A DNA stretch of 64,000 bases from Massilia sp. CFBP 13721. Lineage in GTDB: Bacteria > Pseudomonadota > Gammaproteobacteria > Burkholderiales > Burkholderiaceae_D. This document shows positions 50,660-59,681 of this stretch, piece after piece; the stretch's first letter is position 1; each line of letters begins with the position of its first letter. Position numbers and translations under genes: made by a program. The notes beneath the pieces were generated by a model. It was not told where the DNA came from. It worked only from the letters and a program-made list of their open reading frames with translations, and made no database searches. The stretch spans positions 145,642 to 209,641 of the forward strand of contig NZ_JACYUY010000006.1 of the NCBI RefSeq assembly GCF_014842025.1, written 5' to 3'.

Positions 50660-51529
50660 ATGACGCCCAAGGCATTCGACTTCGGCGAAGAGCCGGCGCC
50701 TGACTCCGCTCCGGCCGAACCTCCGGCCGTGCAGGCGTTCGACTTCGGCGACGTGCAGGATGCGGCGCCTGCTCCCGCCGGTCCGCCCAAGGCGCTGTCG
50801 TTCGACGACCTTCCGGCGGCGCCGGCCTCGTCCAGCCTGATGCGCAAGGCCGCGCCCGCGGCGCTGTTCGACAGCGAAGACCATCCAGCGGTGCGCGACG
50901 CGCTGGCCACCGTCCGCACCGACTATCCCGCCGTGTTCGCGCAGGCCGAAGGGCGCCTGGCCGCGCTGTTCCGCCGCATCCTGCCGGTGCAGCTCTCTCT
51001 GGTCACGCAATGGGGAGAGGAGCCGTTGGCGCAGCACGCCGCGCTGCTCCAGCCGGTGACGGAACTGGTCCTCAAATTCGCGCAAATGGGGGTGCCCGCC
51101 CAGATCGAGGCCGCGCTCGAGAGCACCAGGGCGCCGAGCGGCATGTTCGGCCGGCTGCTGCGCCGCCCGACGTCGCCTGCCCAGCACAAGCCGGCGCTGA
51201 CGGCAAGCCGCGCCCAGCTCCTGCAACTGCTGGCCGACAGCGAAGTCGCCATGCGTGACCTGGAAGCGTCGGCGCAGCACCTGAACCTGCATCTGGTGGC
51301 GCTTGCCGTCGTCTCGACACTTGCCGGTAATTCGCCCGATGCGGCCTTGCTCGACGCGCTGGTCCAGCGTCGCACGCTGATCCAGCAGGCGGTGCGCCAG
51401 GCCGAGCTGTCGATGCTGCAGATGGGGCAGGTACGCCAGCAGGCCGCCGACCTGATCGGGCAAGTATCCTCCTTTTTGACGGTGACCTTGCCTGCGCTCG
51501 AGATGGCGCAGGCGCAGGGTGGCAAATAA
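50660..51529 (+). CDS. Unknown ter-linked protein with repeated FDFG-type motifs
   Basis: A protein of 289 residues with no recognised domain. The first 55 residues hold three copies of a short motif spaced about 20 residues apart: KAFDFGEEP, QAFDFGDVQ and ALSFDDLP, separated by Ala/Pro linkers. The rest is alpha-helical with basic and Leu-rich stretches (FAQAEGRLAALFRRILP ... QLLQLLADSEVAMRDLEASAQHLNLHLVAL). It starts 27 bp after terD, so the two genes are co-transcribed. The motif repeats suggest short linear docking sites, perhaps for TelA or TerD; this is inference. No signal peptide. Confidence 0.75.
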   Translation: MTPKAFDFGEEPAPDSAPAEPPAVQAFDFGDVQDAAPAPAGPPKALSFDDLPAAPASSSLMRKAAPAALFDSEDHPAVRDALATVRTDYPAVFAQAEGRLAALFRRILPVQLSLVTQWGEEPLAQHAALLQPVTELVLKFAQMGVPAQIEAALESTRAPSGMFGRLLRRPTSPAQHKPALTASRAQLLQLLADSEVAMRDLEASAQHLNLHLVALAVVSTLAGNSPDAALLDALVQRRTLIQQAVRQAELSMLQMGQVRQQAADLIGQVSSFLTVTLPALEMAQAQGGK

Positions 51530-51834
51530 TTGACTTCAAAGCGCGGGCGGGCGGCCGGGACGGCCGGATTGCCACTCCAGGGGCCATGAATGTCGCCATT
51601 AGAGGCCCAACTCACCCTCAAGGTTCGCCGAAGGAAGCCAGGGCTGCGCAAGATCGCGCTTTCTGTGCAAAGTGGTCAATGGACCTTGATCTTGAGTAGT
51701 CCAGCAGCAGCCCCGATTGATAAATCTCAAACCCTGTCCCGAAGCCGCGGCGATGCTGCGTGCCGCGACTAGACTGAGTTACCGATTCCTGCAATCGCTT
51801 GCGGGTAATCTCCAGTCCGGCTAAGGGGTGAACA
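51530..51834. other. Intergenic region between the ter-type operon and cytochrome c gene
   Basis: 305 bases. A CGGCCG-GGA-CGGCCG hairpin near 51551-51565 could end the ter operon but lacks a U-tract. AAGGGGTG just before 51835 is the ribosome site of the cytochrome gene. No promoter of good quality or short gene was seen. Confidence 0.4.
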
Positions 51835-52413
51835 ATGAAAAATCCTTTGAGAACGCAGCGGCGCGTCTTGCTGGCGGCCGCGCTGATTGCATCGGTCGCA
51901 TTGTCCGTGACGGCAGGTGCCGACAGCCTGCGCGATTTCCTCGACAGCGAAAATCCCGTCAAGCGCGGCTACGCCATCGTGCCGCCTGGAGTCGTGTTGA
52001 ACCTGGCGGACAAGGATCGCCAGCTGGTGGGCCTGGGAAGCTACGCCATCAACACCAACGGTTGTGCCGACTGCCACAGCCGCCCGACCTATTCACCCGG
52101 CGGCGACCCGTTCCGCGGCGAACCGGAACGACTCAATGCCGAAGAATACCTGTCCGGCGGCCGCCAGTTCGGGCCGCAAATCACGGCACCGAACATCACC
52201 CCGGACAATGCGGGACGGCCGGCGGGGCTGACACGCAGCGAGTTCATCCAGCTGATGCGCACCGGGCGCAATCCCAGGGATCCGACCGGCGCCATCCTCC
52301 AGGTCATGCCCTGGCCGGCGTATGGCAAGAAGACGGAACTGGAGCTGATCGCCATGTACGAATACCTGCGTGCGATTCCCTCCTTGCCGGACAATCCGAA
52401 TCCCGGGCCTTGA
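51835..52413 (+). CDS. Periplasmic monohaem cytochrome c
   Basis: A protein of 192 residues. The signal peptide is about 1-29 (VALSVTAGA). A single haem motif C77-A-D-C80-H81 is followed by SRPTYSPGGDPF, and Met158 in LQVMPWPAY is a plausible sixth ligand. The EFIQLMRTGRNP block is common to cytochromes of dehydrogenase or oxidase chains. It should carry electrons in the periplasm; its partner is not evident nearby. AAGGGGTG gives a strong start. Confidence 0.9.
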   Translation: MKNPLRTQRRVLLAAALIASVALSVTAGADSLRDFLDSENPVKRGYAIVPPGVVLNLADKDRQLVGLGSYAINTNGCADCHSRPTYSPGGDPFRGEPERLNAEEYLSGGRQFGPQITAPNITPDNAGRPAGLTRSEFIQLMRTGRNPRDPTGAILQVMPWPAYGKKTELELIAMYEYLRAIPSLPDNPNPGP

Positions 52414-52472
52414 GTCGAAAAGCCTGGGCCAGCATGCAGCGGTCGTTTGAAGGACCGGCGATGTTGGCCCGG

Positions 52473-53438
52473 CTACGCGACTGTTTTTTGTCCAAAGGTC
52501 CTGCGCCAATCCCTCGGGCTCACCTGGAACCGTTTTTTGAAGTGCTGCCGCAACGACAGCGGCGTCTGGAAGCCGGTCAGTTCCGAGATTCGTTCGATTG
52601 GTATCGAGGTCGTTTCAAGCAATTCGCGCGTTTGCTGCAAGCGCTCGTTCACCAGCCAGTCGACCAGCGTCATGCCCGTCGCTTTGTGAAAATGACGCGT
52701 AAATGTGCGTCGGCTCGTTGCTGCCCTCGACGCCAGGTCATCGATGCTGTGCTGCTTGCCGATATTTTCACGCAAGTAGTCGAGCAGCCGGTTGACTTGC
52801 GAATCCTGCGTGGAGGCGGCCACGGGTTGTTCGATGAACTGCGCCTGACCACCTTCGCGATGGGGTGGAATAACCATGGTTCGCGCAACTTTATTAGCGA
52901 TCTTCGGCCCATGGTAGGCACGTACCAGATACAAGCAACAATCGAGTCCCGCACCCGTGCCTGCCGAGGTAATCAAGCGGTCCTCGTCGACATAGAGTGC
53001 GTTCATATCGAGCCGCACGCGCGGGAAACGCAAGCAGAAATCTTTTTCGGCCATCCAATGGGTGGACGCGCGCTTGTCGTCGAGTAATCCCGAATAGGCA
53101 AGTACATAGGCGCCGTAGCAAAGTCCGACAACGTGGGCACCCCTCGCATGTGCGCGCGTCAGCGCAGCCGCCAGCTCTGGAGCAGGGCGCGCGTCCAGGT
53201 CGTGCCACCCTGGGATAACCAGGATATCCGCTGTTTCCGCCAGTTCCAGACCACCGTCCGGCTGTACCGTCATGGCACGCTCGGCAGTCAGGGGCTGGGC
53301 ACCTGGAGAAATAATCTTCAGGTCGAATAAACGGTTTTCGGCCATTTCCATGCTGAACACCAGATAGGGCACGGAGAAATGAAACGGGCTGAAATTGGGA
53401 TACATGATCAGGGCGACAACTGGTGGTTTCGTATTCAT
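52473..53438 (-). CDS. GlxA-type AraC regulator with DJ-1/PfpI domain
   Basis: A protein of 321 residues. An N-terminal PfpI-like domain (about 10-190) has a Cys in VGLCYGAYVLAYSG, and a C-terminal AraC double helix-turn-helix (about 225-315) follows: IDDLASRAATSRRTFTRHFHKATGMTLVDWL and ISELTGFQTPLSLRQHFKKRFQVSP. GlxA-family regulators sense metabolites through the PfpI domain, often controlling catabolic genes. It is divergent from the MBL-fold hydrolase gene, a likely target. The start at 53438 is the Met nearest the PfpI domain; 53492 is an alternative. Confidence 0.88.
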   Translation of the reverse strand: MNTKPPVVALIMYPNFSPFHFSVPYLVFSMEMAENRLFDLKIISPGAQPLTAERAMTVQPDGGLELAETADILVIPGWHDLDARPAPELAAALTRAHARGAHVVGLCYGAYVLAYSGLLDDKRASTHWMAEKDFCLRFPRVRLDMNALYVDEDRLITSAGTGAGLDCCLYLVRAYHGPKIANKVARTMVIPPHREGGQAQFIEQPVAASTQDSQVNRLLDYLRENIGKQHSIDDLASRAATSRRTFTRHFHKATGMTLVDWLVNERLQQTRELLETTSIPIERISELTGFQTPLSLRQHFKKRFQVSPRDWRRTFGQKTVA

Positions 53439-53553
53439 GGCTGCAAACTCATGTGGTGGCCCGAAAGCATCGGTATTTGGCATGCGGGTCAATATTACTG
53501 CGGGCGCTGCGCCGCCACAATGCTGCTACCAACCACACTCATGGAGCAACAAC

Positions 53554-54444
53554 ATGCAACGACTGAAAGCGCTGGTTCTCGTCCTGTCCCTGACCCTGGG
53601 GGCAGCAAGCCTGCCGGCCCATGCGGCCCCCCTGGCCGGTCCAGCGGCGACGAAGCACATGGTCCAGGTTCAACAGATCCGCAACGCGACGGCGAAGATT
53701 GCCTACGCAGGAAAGACGTTTCTTCTTGATCCCTTCCTGGCGAAAAAGGGCACGTATCCAGGCTTTGAGGGGACTTTCAACAGCCAACTGCGCAACCCGC
53801 TCATCGAACTGCCAATGCCTGCGCAGGAAGTCGTCAAGGGCGTGGATGCGGTGATTGTGAGCCATACCCACCTCGACCATTGGGACGGTGGCGATCATCG
53901 CTTCATTCCGAAGGCGATTCCTTTGTTCGTACAGCATGAAGCCGATGCCAAACTCATTCGCGGCCAGGGTTTCACCAATGTCCGCATCATGGATGAGAAT
54001 ACCGTCTTCGACGGTGTGCAACTGACCCGGACCGGCGGCCAGCACGGTACCGATGACATGTACGCGAAAAAACCGTTGGCCGAGGCGCTGGGCAAGGCCA
54101 TGGGCATCGTCTTCCGGGCACCGGGGACGAAAACCATGTACGTCGTCGGCGATACGGTCTGGCGTAGCGACGTCGACCAGGCACTGGCAAAGTTCAAGCC
54201 CGAGGTCATCATCCTGAATGCCGGGGATGCGCGCATGGTCGGGTACGCAGGTTCCATCATCATGGGAAAGGACGATGTACTTCATGCGTACCAGCTCATG
54301 CCGGAGGCGATCATCGTTGCCACGCATATGGATGCCATCAACCATATGACGCTCAGCCGCAAGGAATTGAAGGAGCATGTCAAACAACATGGCATCGGGG
54401 ATCGCGTACGCATTCCGGCGGATGGGGAAATCCTGAAGTTCTGA
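53554..54444 (+). CDS. Exported metallo-beta-lactamase-fold hydrolase
   Basis: A protein of 296 residues. The signal peptide is about 1-25 (LPAHA). The metallo-hydrolase core has HTHLDH (HxHxDH), GGQHGTDD, GDTVW and a late His in ATHMDAINHM, so both metal sites are complete. It resembles the UlaG-like lactonase branch of the superfamily. The substrate is unknown. GGAG lies before the ATG at 53554. The gene is divergent from the GlxA-type regulator that may control it. Downstream is a gene remnant. Confidence 0.85.
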   Translation: MQRLKALVLVLSLTLGAASLPAHAAPLAGPAATKHMVQVQQIRNATAKIAYAGKTFLLDPFLAKKGTYPGFEGTFNSQLRNPLIELPMPAQEVVKGVDAVIVSHTHLDHWDGGDHRFIPKAIPLFVQHEADAKLIRGQGFTNVRIMDENTVFDGVQLTRTGGQHGTDDMYAKKPLAEALGKAMGIVFRAPGTKTMYVVGDTVWRSDVDQALAKFKPEVIILNAGDARMVGYAGSIIMGKDDVLHAYQLMPEAIIVATHMDAINHMTLSRKELKEHVKQHGIGDRVRIPADGEILKF

Positions 54445-54463
54445 ACGTTTTTGGATTGCTTCA

Positions 54464-54675
54464 ATGATCGCGGCCGGCTTTGCTCCTCGCAAGAGCCAAG
54501 GCGACATGGTCGTCAGCATCCGCCACGAATCCGCGGATCCGGACGTGCCGTTCTTTACGCAAGGGACGGACGGCGTCCAGATCCACGGATTCGTGACGGT
54601 CGTTGGCGCCATGAGCCATATGTGCATCGACGCGACGACACGCGCCGCCTCGGATTTCGCCTACAAGACGATGGG
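54464..54675 (+). pseudogene. Decayed fragment of an isochorismatase-family cysteine hydrolase
   Basis: The frame from 54464 encodes GDMVVSIRHESADPDVPFF, then GTDGVQIH joined directly to VTVVGAMSHMCIDATTRAASDFAYKT. Both blocks are typical of isochorismatase-like hydrolases, the second holding the nucleophile Cys. In intact proteins some 25 residues separate them, and an N-terminal third and a C-terminal tail exist; all are missing here. The similarity ends before the cueR stop at 54688. This is a relic produced by deletion at both ends and in the middle, possibly when the copA-cueR segment was placed here. Confidence 0.6.
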
Positions 54676-54687
54676 GCGAGGCATGGG

Positions 54688-55170
54688 CTACTTGCGAGCC
54701 GATGCCTTGCCGCGCAGCCGGTCGCGCGCCGGAATGCCGGCCTTGGCCTTTTCCTGCACCGTCTCCTCCGCCTCTTCCTTGGCAGGATCTTCCAGCGTTG
54801 CCAGGATGGGGCAGTCCGGCCGATCGTCGCCGGCACAACAACTGATCAGCTCTTGCAAGGTATCCGCCATCTCGCGCAGATGCCGGATCCTGTCCTCGAG
54901 TTCAACGATATGCGCCTGGGCCAGGCGTTTGACGTCGGCGCTCTGGCGCGACCGGTCGTCCCACAACCCAAGCAGTTCACTGATTTCCGCCACCGAAAAC
55001 CCAAGGTCGCGCGCGCGCCGGATGAAGCGCAAGCGATGCACGTCGTTGCGGGCATAGGCGCGGTAGCCCGATTCGCTGCGCGCCACGGGCGGAATGAGTG
55101 CGATGTCCTCGTAGTAGCGAATCATCTTTGCCGAGACGCCTGACGCTTTCGATGCTTCACCAATGTTCAT
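54688..55170 (-). CDS. cueR: MerR-family copper-responsive regulator CueR
   Basis: A protein of 160 residues. The MerR N-terminus is MNIGEASKASGVSAKMIRYYEDIALIPP. The metal-binding residues match CueR: Ser77 in the SADV stretch, and Cys112 and Cys120 in CCAGDDRPDC. It senses Cu(I)/Ag(I) with high selectivity and activates copA. The tail after residue 120 is about 25 residues longer than in E. coli CueR and Lys/Glu-rich. GGAGACC upstream of the ATG fixes the start. It lies 10 bp downstream of copA on the same strand, so the regulator is made from the operon it controls. Confidence 0.93.
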   Translation of the reverse strand: MNIGEASKASGVSAKMIRYYEDIALIPPVARSESGYRAYARNDVHRLRFIRRARDLGFSVAEISELLGLWDDRSRQSADVKRLAQAHIVELEDRIRHLREMADTLQELISCCAGDDRPDCPILATLEDPAKEEAEETVQEKAKAGIPARDRLRGKASARK

Positions 55171-55180
55171 GCCGGTCTCC

Positions 55181-57676
55181 TTATGAGCTACTGGGTGGGG
55201 GTACAAAGCCGCGCAGGCGCAGTGCGTTACCAAGCACGAATACGCTGGACAGCGCCATTGCGCCCGCAGCAAAAGCGGGCGACATCAGCAGGCCCCAGGC
55301 CGGGTAGAGCACCCCGGCGGCGACCGGGATGAGCGCCGTGTTGTAGGCGAAGGCCCAGAACAGGTTTTGCCGGATGTTGCCAATAGTGGCCTTCGATAGT
55401 GCGATCGCATTCGGGACGCCCTGCAGGTTGCCGGACATTAGCACCACGTCGGCTGCTTCCATCGCGATATCGGTACCGGTGCCGATCGCCAGGCCAACGT
55501 CGGCCTCGGCCAGCGCCGGCGCGTCATTGATGCCGTCGCCGACAAACGCAACGGCACCATGTTCGGCCCGGAGCCGCTGGATCGCCTTTACTTTCCCCTC
55601 GGGCAGCACCTCGGCGACGACCTCGTCGATACCGAGGCTGGCCGCGATTGCCTTCGCCGTGCATTCGTGATCGCCGGTGATCATTGCCACCTTCAAGCCC
55701 AGCTGGTGGAGGGCAGCGATGGCGGCCGGTGTCGTCGCCTTGATCGGATCGGCAACGGCAACGATCGCTGCCAAGCGTCCATCGATCGCGGCATACAGCG
55801 GAGACTTGCCTTCCCGGCCCAGCTTCTCGGCCGTTTGCCCGAAACGATCGACATCGATGCCCAGCGAGCGCATGTAGCGGTCAGCCCCCACCTCCACACG
55901 TGCGCCGTCGACGATGGCGCGAATACCCATGCCCGTCACGGAGTCGAATCCCGTTATCGCAGGGAGATCGATGCCTTCCCGCTCGGCGGCCAGCACGATT
56001 GCGCGGGCGATCGGATGCTCGGAACGCGACTCTGCCGCTGCAATCATTGCCAATACCGGCCTGCGTTCGAATCCAGCAGCCACTTCCAGGTCGGTCAGCG
56101 CTGGCCGGCCCTCGGTCAGGGTACCGGTCTTGTCGACCGCCACAACCCGGGCGTCCTTCAGGAGCTGCAGGGCTTCGCCTTTGCGGAACAGCACACCGAG
56201 CTCCGCACCGCGCCCGGTCCCGACCATGATCGAGGTCGGCGTCGCCAGTCCCATCGCGCAGGGGCAGGCGATAATCAGCACCGCTACGGCATTGACCAGG
56301 GCAAAGCTGAGCGCCGGCGAGGGTCCGAAGACGAGCCAAATCAGGAAAGTGATGAGCGCGGCAAGCATCACCGCCGGCACGAACCACATGGTGATCTTGT
56401 CGACGACCGCCTGGATCGGCAGCTTCGAGCCCTGCGCTTGCTCGACCAGGCGGATGATCTGGGCGAGGACGGTTTGCCCGCCGACGGCCGTGGCGCGCAG
56501 GGTCAACGCACCTTTCTGGTTGACGGTCCCGCCCACGACCGCGCTTCCCTGATTTTTCCTGACCGGCACCGGTTCGCCGCTGATCATGGATTCGTCGACG
56601 TAGCTGTCCCCCTCCGTCACTTCGCCATCGACCGGAATGCGCTCGCCCGGACGCACCTCGACCAGGTCGCCGGCAGCGACATCGCCGATCGGGATATCGC
56701 TCGTGCGTCCATCGCGCACCACGTGGGCTACCTTGGCCTGCAGGCCCACCAGTCTTTGGATGGCTTGTGAGGTACGGCCTTTCGCCTGGACTTCCAGGAA
56801 GCGTCCGAGCAGGATCAGCGCAACGATCACGGCGGCCGCCTCGTAATAGACGTTGACCGTACCTGCCGGCAGCAGGCGAGGGGCGAAGGTGGCGACGACC
56901 GAGTACCCGTATGCGGCCAGCGTACCGACCGCGACGAGCGAATTCATGTCCGGCGCGAGCCGCAGCAGTGCCGGGAAACCCTTGGTGTAAAAGCGACGGC
57001 CAGGAATCAGGAGCACCAATGTGGTTAGGACGAACTGGATGGTCCAGCTGGGTCCTTTGCCGATGGTGTCCATCACCCAGTGGTGCATGGCCGGAATCAG
57101 GTGCGAGCCCATTTCGAGGATGAAGACGGGCAGGGCCAGCGCCGTTGCGAGCAGCAGATCGCGCTTGAGCGCCAGCCGCTCCGCATCCTTCCTTGCCGAG
57201 GTGTCCTCTTCAGGAGCGCCCGCAACCGCGTCGAGCAACCGGGCTTCATAACCGGCCTTGTCGATTGCCGCCAGCAGCGCGTCAGGCGCCGCCATGCCGC
57301 GAACCGTAGCGCGTTCAGTTGCCAGGTTGACCGTGGCCTGGGCAACGCCAGGGACGGCCTGGAGCGCACGCTCGACCCGCCCGACGCAAGAAGCGCAGGT
57401 CATGCCTTCGACAGACAGCTCGACCGTCTGCGCGGGGACATCATATCCGGCCTTCTCGATTGCCTGCACCAGCGCCACGCGGTCGACTGTACCGTTCCCG
57501 CTCGGCCGGACTTCGGCGCGTTCTGTTGCAAGGTTGACTGTAACGCTCCCAACGCCCTCGACTTTCCGAAGCGCCGCTTCCACCCGTCCGACGCAGGAAG
57601 CGCAGGTCATGCCCTCGATCGGCAGGCTCAGGGCTGGCCCACCAGTACCTGGCAACTGTTTGCTTGTGACGCTCAT
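55181..57676 (-). CDS. copA: Cu(I)-translocating P-type ATPase CopA
   Basis: A protein of 831 residues. It has two N-terminal heavy-metal-binding domains (CASC at 25-28 and 94-97), eight membrane helices, the CPC copper motif in [11 protein letters not shown], phosphorylation site DKTGTLTEG, the GEPVPV actuator motif and [10 protein letters not shown]. It expels Cu(I) from the cytoplasm. The start at 57676 was chosen since the first CxxC domain follows within 25 residues; 57727 is an upstream in-frame alternative. Its promoter (57711-57741) carries a CueR box. It forms a copA-cueR operon. Confidence 0.95.
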   Translation of the reverse strand: MSVTSKQLPGTGGPALSLPIEGMTCASCVGRVEAALRKVEGVGSVTVNLATERAEVRPSGNGTVDRVALVQAIEKAGYDVPAQTVELSVEGMTCASCVGRVERALQAVPGVAQATVNLATERATVRGMAAPDALLAAIDKAGYEARLLDAVAGAPEEDTSARKDAERLALKRDLLLATALALPVFILEMGSHLIPAMHHWVMDTIGKGPSWTIQFVLTTLVLLIPGRRFYTKGFPALLRLAPDMNSLVAVGTLAAYGYSVVATFAPRLLPAGTVNVYYEAAAVIVALILLGRFLEVQAKGRTSQAIQRLVGLQAKVAHVVRDGRTSDIPIGDVAAGDLVEVRPGERIPVDGEVTEGDSYVDESMISGEPVPVRKNQGSAVVGGTVNQKGALTLRATAVGGQTVLAQIIRLVEQAQGSKLPIQAVVDKITMWFVPAVMLAALITFLIWLVFGPSPALSFALVNAVAVLIIACPCAMGLATPTSIMVGTGRGAELGVLFRKGEALQLLKDARVVAVDKTGTLTEGRPALTDLEVAAGFERRPVLAMIAAAESRSEHPIARAIVLAAEREGIDLPAITGFDSVTGMGIRAIVDGARVEVGADRYMRSLGIDVDRFGQTAEKLGREGKSPLYAAIDGRLAAIVAVADPIKATTPAAIAALHQLGLKVAMITGDHECTAKAIAASLGIDEVVAEVLPEGKVKAIQRLRAEHGAVAFVGDGINDAPALAEADVGLAIGTGTDIAMEAADVVLMSGNLQGVPNAIALSKATIGNIRQNLFWAFAYNTALIPVAAGVLYPAWGLLMSPAFAAGAMALSSVFVLGNALRLRGFVPPPSSS

Positions 57677-57710
57677 GCTTCGATCCTGTATATGTGTTCG
57701 ACTGACTGCC

Positions 57711-57741
57711 AGCGTACACATTCCCATCGTGGGAAGGTCAA
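57711..57741 (-). promoter_or_regulatory. CueR-type copA promoter and operator
   Basis: On the minus strand the -35 box TTGACC (57741-57736) and the -10 box TACGCT (57716-57711) are separated by 19 bp, the long spacer typical of MerR-controlled promoters. Within it ACCTTCCCAC and GTGGGAATGT-like arms form the dyad that CueR recognises. Confidence 0.8.
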
Positions 57742-57886
57742 GCGGAAGTATGGCGACATCACGAGATGAGTGCTGCGCTGCGTCACGTACTGAAGGTGCG
57801 TGCTATCTTGTTAACACCTTGGTTCGCGGGCCTGGCAATCGGGCCGGGCACACCGCGGCGGCACATTCAACTTCAGGAAGACGAGC

Positions 57887-58741
57887 ATGCAACAACTTTC
57901 CCCAGCCGGGCAGCAGATCATCGACGGCATCGCCCAACGCTATGGGTACAGCACGGAGGCGGTCCTGAGCATGCTGCAATCGGTCATCAACGGCAATGGC
58001 AGCATGGCGCAGTTCAACCATCCGGAATTTGCCGGCTCCGGCCAGTGGATGCGTGGCGGCATGACGATGGTGTCGGACATGTTCAACAACAATCTCAAGA
58101 ACACCATCAACAACCTGTGTTCCGAACTGGCGCAGCTGGTGGCGACGCAACCGGACCTGATCCGGAGCGGCAGCTTTCAGTCGCAAAGCCAGGGCGGCCA
58201 GCAGCAGAACAACTATTCGGGTGGTGCGCCGAACACCGGCGCGTCCGGCAGCGGCGCGAGCCTGTTCGTCGCGCCGGCATCCGGCAGCGGCGACTGGTGG
58301 GGACCCGATCTGCGCTGGCCGAACAGCACGGGCGCGCAAAACGGTGTGCGCTACGCGTACTTTGCCCAGGCGCGGCGCCTGGCGATTGAGGTCAATGGCC
58401 GGGTCACAATTTACGACACGCAAGACCACCAGATCGGCGGCTTTTCGCAGCAACAATCGTATGGCGGCTCGCTCAGTTTTAATAGCCAATATGGGCTGAT
58501 CGATGTGGCGCGCCTGCCGGTCGTGTCGGTCGACGGCGTGGCGCAAGTTCCGGAAGCGAGCCAGGCCACACCTCCAGCACCAGCCCCGGCCGCTGCCGCC
58601 GCGCAGCCGTCCAATCCGGGCATGGTCGGCGACATGGATATTTTCGCGACGATCGACAAGCTGGCCGAACTGCGCAGCCGGAACATCCTGACCGAAGCGG
58701 AATTCGAGACCAAGAAGGCCGAGTTGTTGGCGCGGTTGTAG
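57887..58741 (+). CDS. SHOCT-domain protein of unknown function
   Basis: A protein of 284 residues. The N-terminal region (about 1-95) begins QLSPAGQQIIDGIAQRYGYSTEAVLSMLQS. A Gln/Asn/Gly-rich linker follows, then a beta-rich middle (about 125-220, GDWWGPDLRWPNSTGAQNGVRYAYFAQARRLAIEVNG), an Ala/Pro linker and a C-terminal SHOCT helix hairpin (IDKLAELRSRNILTEAEFETKKAELLARL). SHOCT domains are oligomerisation modules found next to many domains. There is no signal peptide. GGAAGACG lies before the ATG. It is convergent with the transglutaminase operon, 13 bp away. Confidence 0.75.
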   Translation: MQQLSPAGQQIIDGIAQRYGYSTEAVLSMLQSVINGNGSMAQFNHPEFAGSGQWMRGGMTMVSDMFNNNLKNTINNLCSELAQLVATQPDLIRSGSFQSQSQGGQQQNNYSGGAPNTGASGSGASLFVAPASGSGDWWGPDLRWPNSTGAQNGVRYAYFAQARRLAIEVNGRVTIYDTQDHQIGGFSQQQSYGGSLSFNSQYGLIDVARLPVVSVDGVAQVPEASQATPPAPAPAAAAAQPSNPGMVGDMDIFATIDKLAELRSRNILTEAEFETKKAELLARL

Positions 58742-58754
58742 TCTGTAACGCGAT

Positions 58755-59681
58755 TTAGAGCGCGCCGGGCAGCGGCAGCGGCGTCACCGTCACCTGCACG
58801 TCGAGTTCCTGCTGGCCGCCGCCGAGCACGATGCCGCGCATCGGCGTGACGTCGCTGAAATCGCGTCCCCAGCCCAGCGTGATGTGTTCGTGCTGCACCA
58901 GGCAGCGGTTGGTCGGGTCGAAATCGACCCAGCCCAGCGCCGGGGAATACACCGACACCCAGGCGTGCGAGGCGTCGGCGCCGACAAGGCGCGGCTTGCC
59001 GGCCGGCGGGTGGGTCAGGATGTAGCCGCTGATGTAGCGCGCCGGCAGGCCGAGGCTGCGCAGGCAGCCGATCATCAGCTGGGCGAAATCCTGGCAAACG
59101 CCGCGCCGGATGCGCAGCACCTGTTCCAGCGGGGTCGAGATGTCGGTCGCCTTGTCGTCGAATTCGAAGTCGTCGAAGATCCGCCGTGTCAGGTCGAGCG
59201 CCGCGTCGAGTTGCGGCCGGCCGGGCGTGTAGCTCAGGCGCGCATAGGCTTGCAGCGCCGGGAAGCAGGTGACGTGGGGCGAGGCGTACAGGTAGCGGCA
59301 GGCTTCCAGCGTGGCCGCGCTTTTTTCCTTGCCCATCATGTCGCGCACGCTTTCCCACGGCAGCGTCCCGGCGATCTGCGCCAGGCCGGGACGCGCGCGC
59401 AGGGCGACCGTCGATTCGGCATGCACCAGCAGGCTGTCGTGCGGCACGGTGATCGACACGTGCCGGGTGCCATTGCCGAAGTAATCGACGCCCTCCCTGT
59501 TCTCGTTGACGGCCGGGTCGAGCCAGACCAGGTGCGATTCGGTCTGCTGGAACGCGAACGAGCGCGGCGCCAGGTGCAGGTATTGCTGCGACAGGCTGAC
59601 CGTGCTCTGGTAGTGGTAGCGTGTTTCATGCACCACGCGATAGCGCGCGCACACTGCAGCGCCCGCCGCAAAATCGGTCAT
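58755..59681 (-). CDS. Transglutaminase-like protein of the ATP-grasp/alpha-E operon
   Basis: A protein of 308 residues. An N-terminal beta domain (RYRVVHETRYHYQSTVSLSQQYLHLAPR) is followed by a transglutaminase core with catalytic Cys196 in RRGVCQDFAQL, His239 in DASHAWVSVY and Asp in DFDPTN. Such proteins are thought to act as cysteine peptidases or amidases. The ATG at 59681 overlaps the stop of the ATP-grasp gene (59678), so it is the last gene of a tightly coupled operon with the ATP-grasp/alpha-E and DUF2126 genes. Confidence 0.9.
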   Translation of the reverse strand: MTDFAAGAAVCARYRVVHETRYHYQSTVSLSQQYLHLAPRSFAFQQTESHLVWLDPAVNENREGVDYFGNGTRHVSITVPHDSLLVHAESTVALRARPGLAQIAGTLPWESVRDMMGKEKSAATLEACRYLYASPHVTCFPALQAYARLSYTPGRPQLDAALDLTRRIFDDFEFDDKATDISTPLEQVLRIRRGVCQDFAQLMIGCLRSLGLPARYISGYILTHPPAGKPRLVGADASHAWVSVYSPALGWVDFDPTNRCLVQHEHITLGWGRDFSDVTPMRGIVLGGGQQELDVQVTVTPLPLPGAL

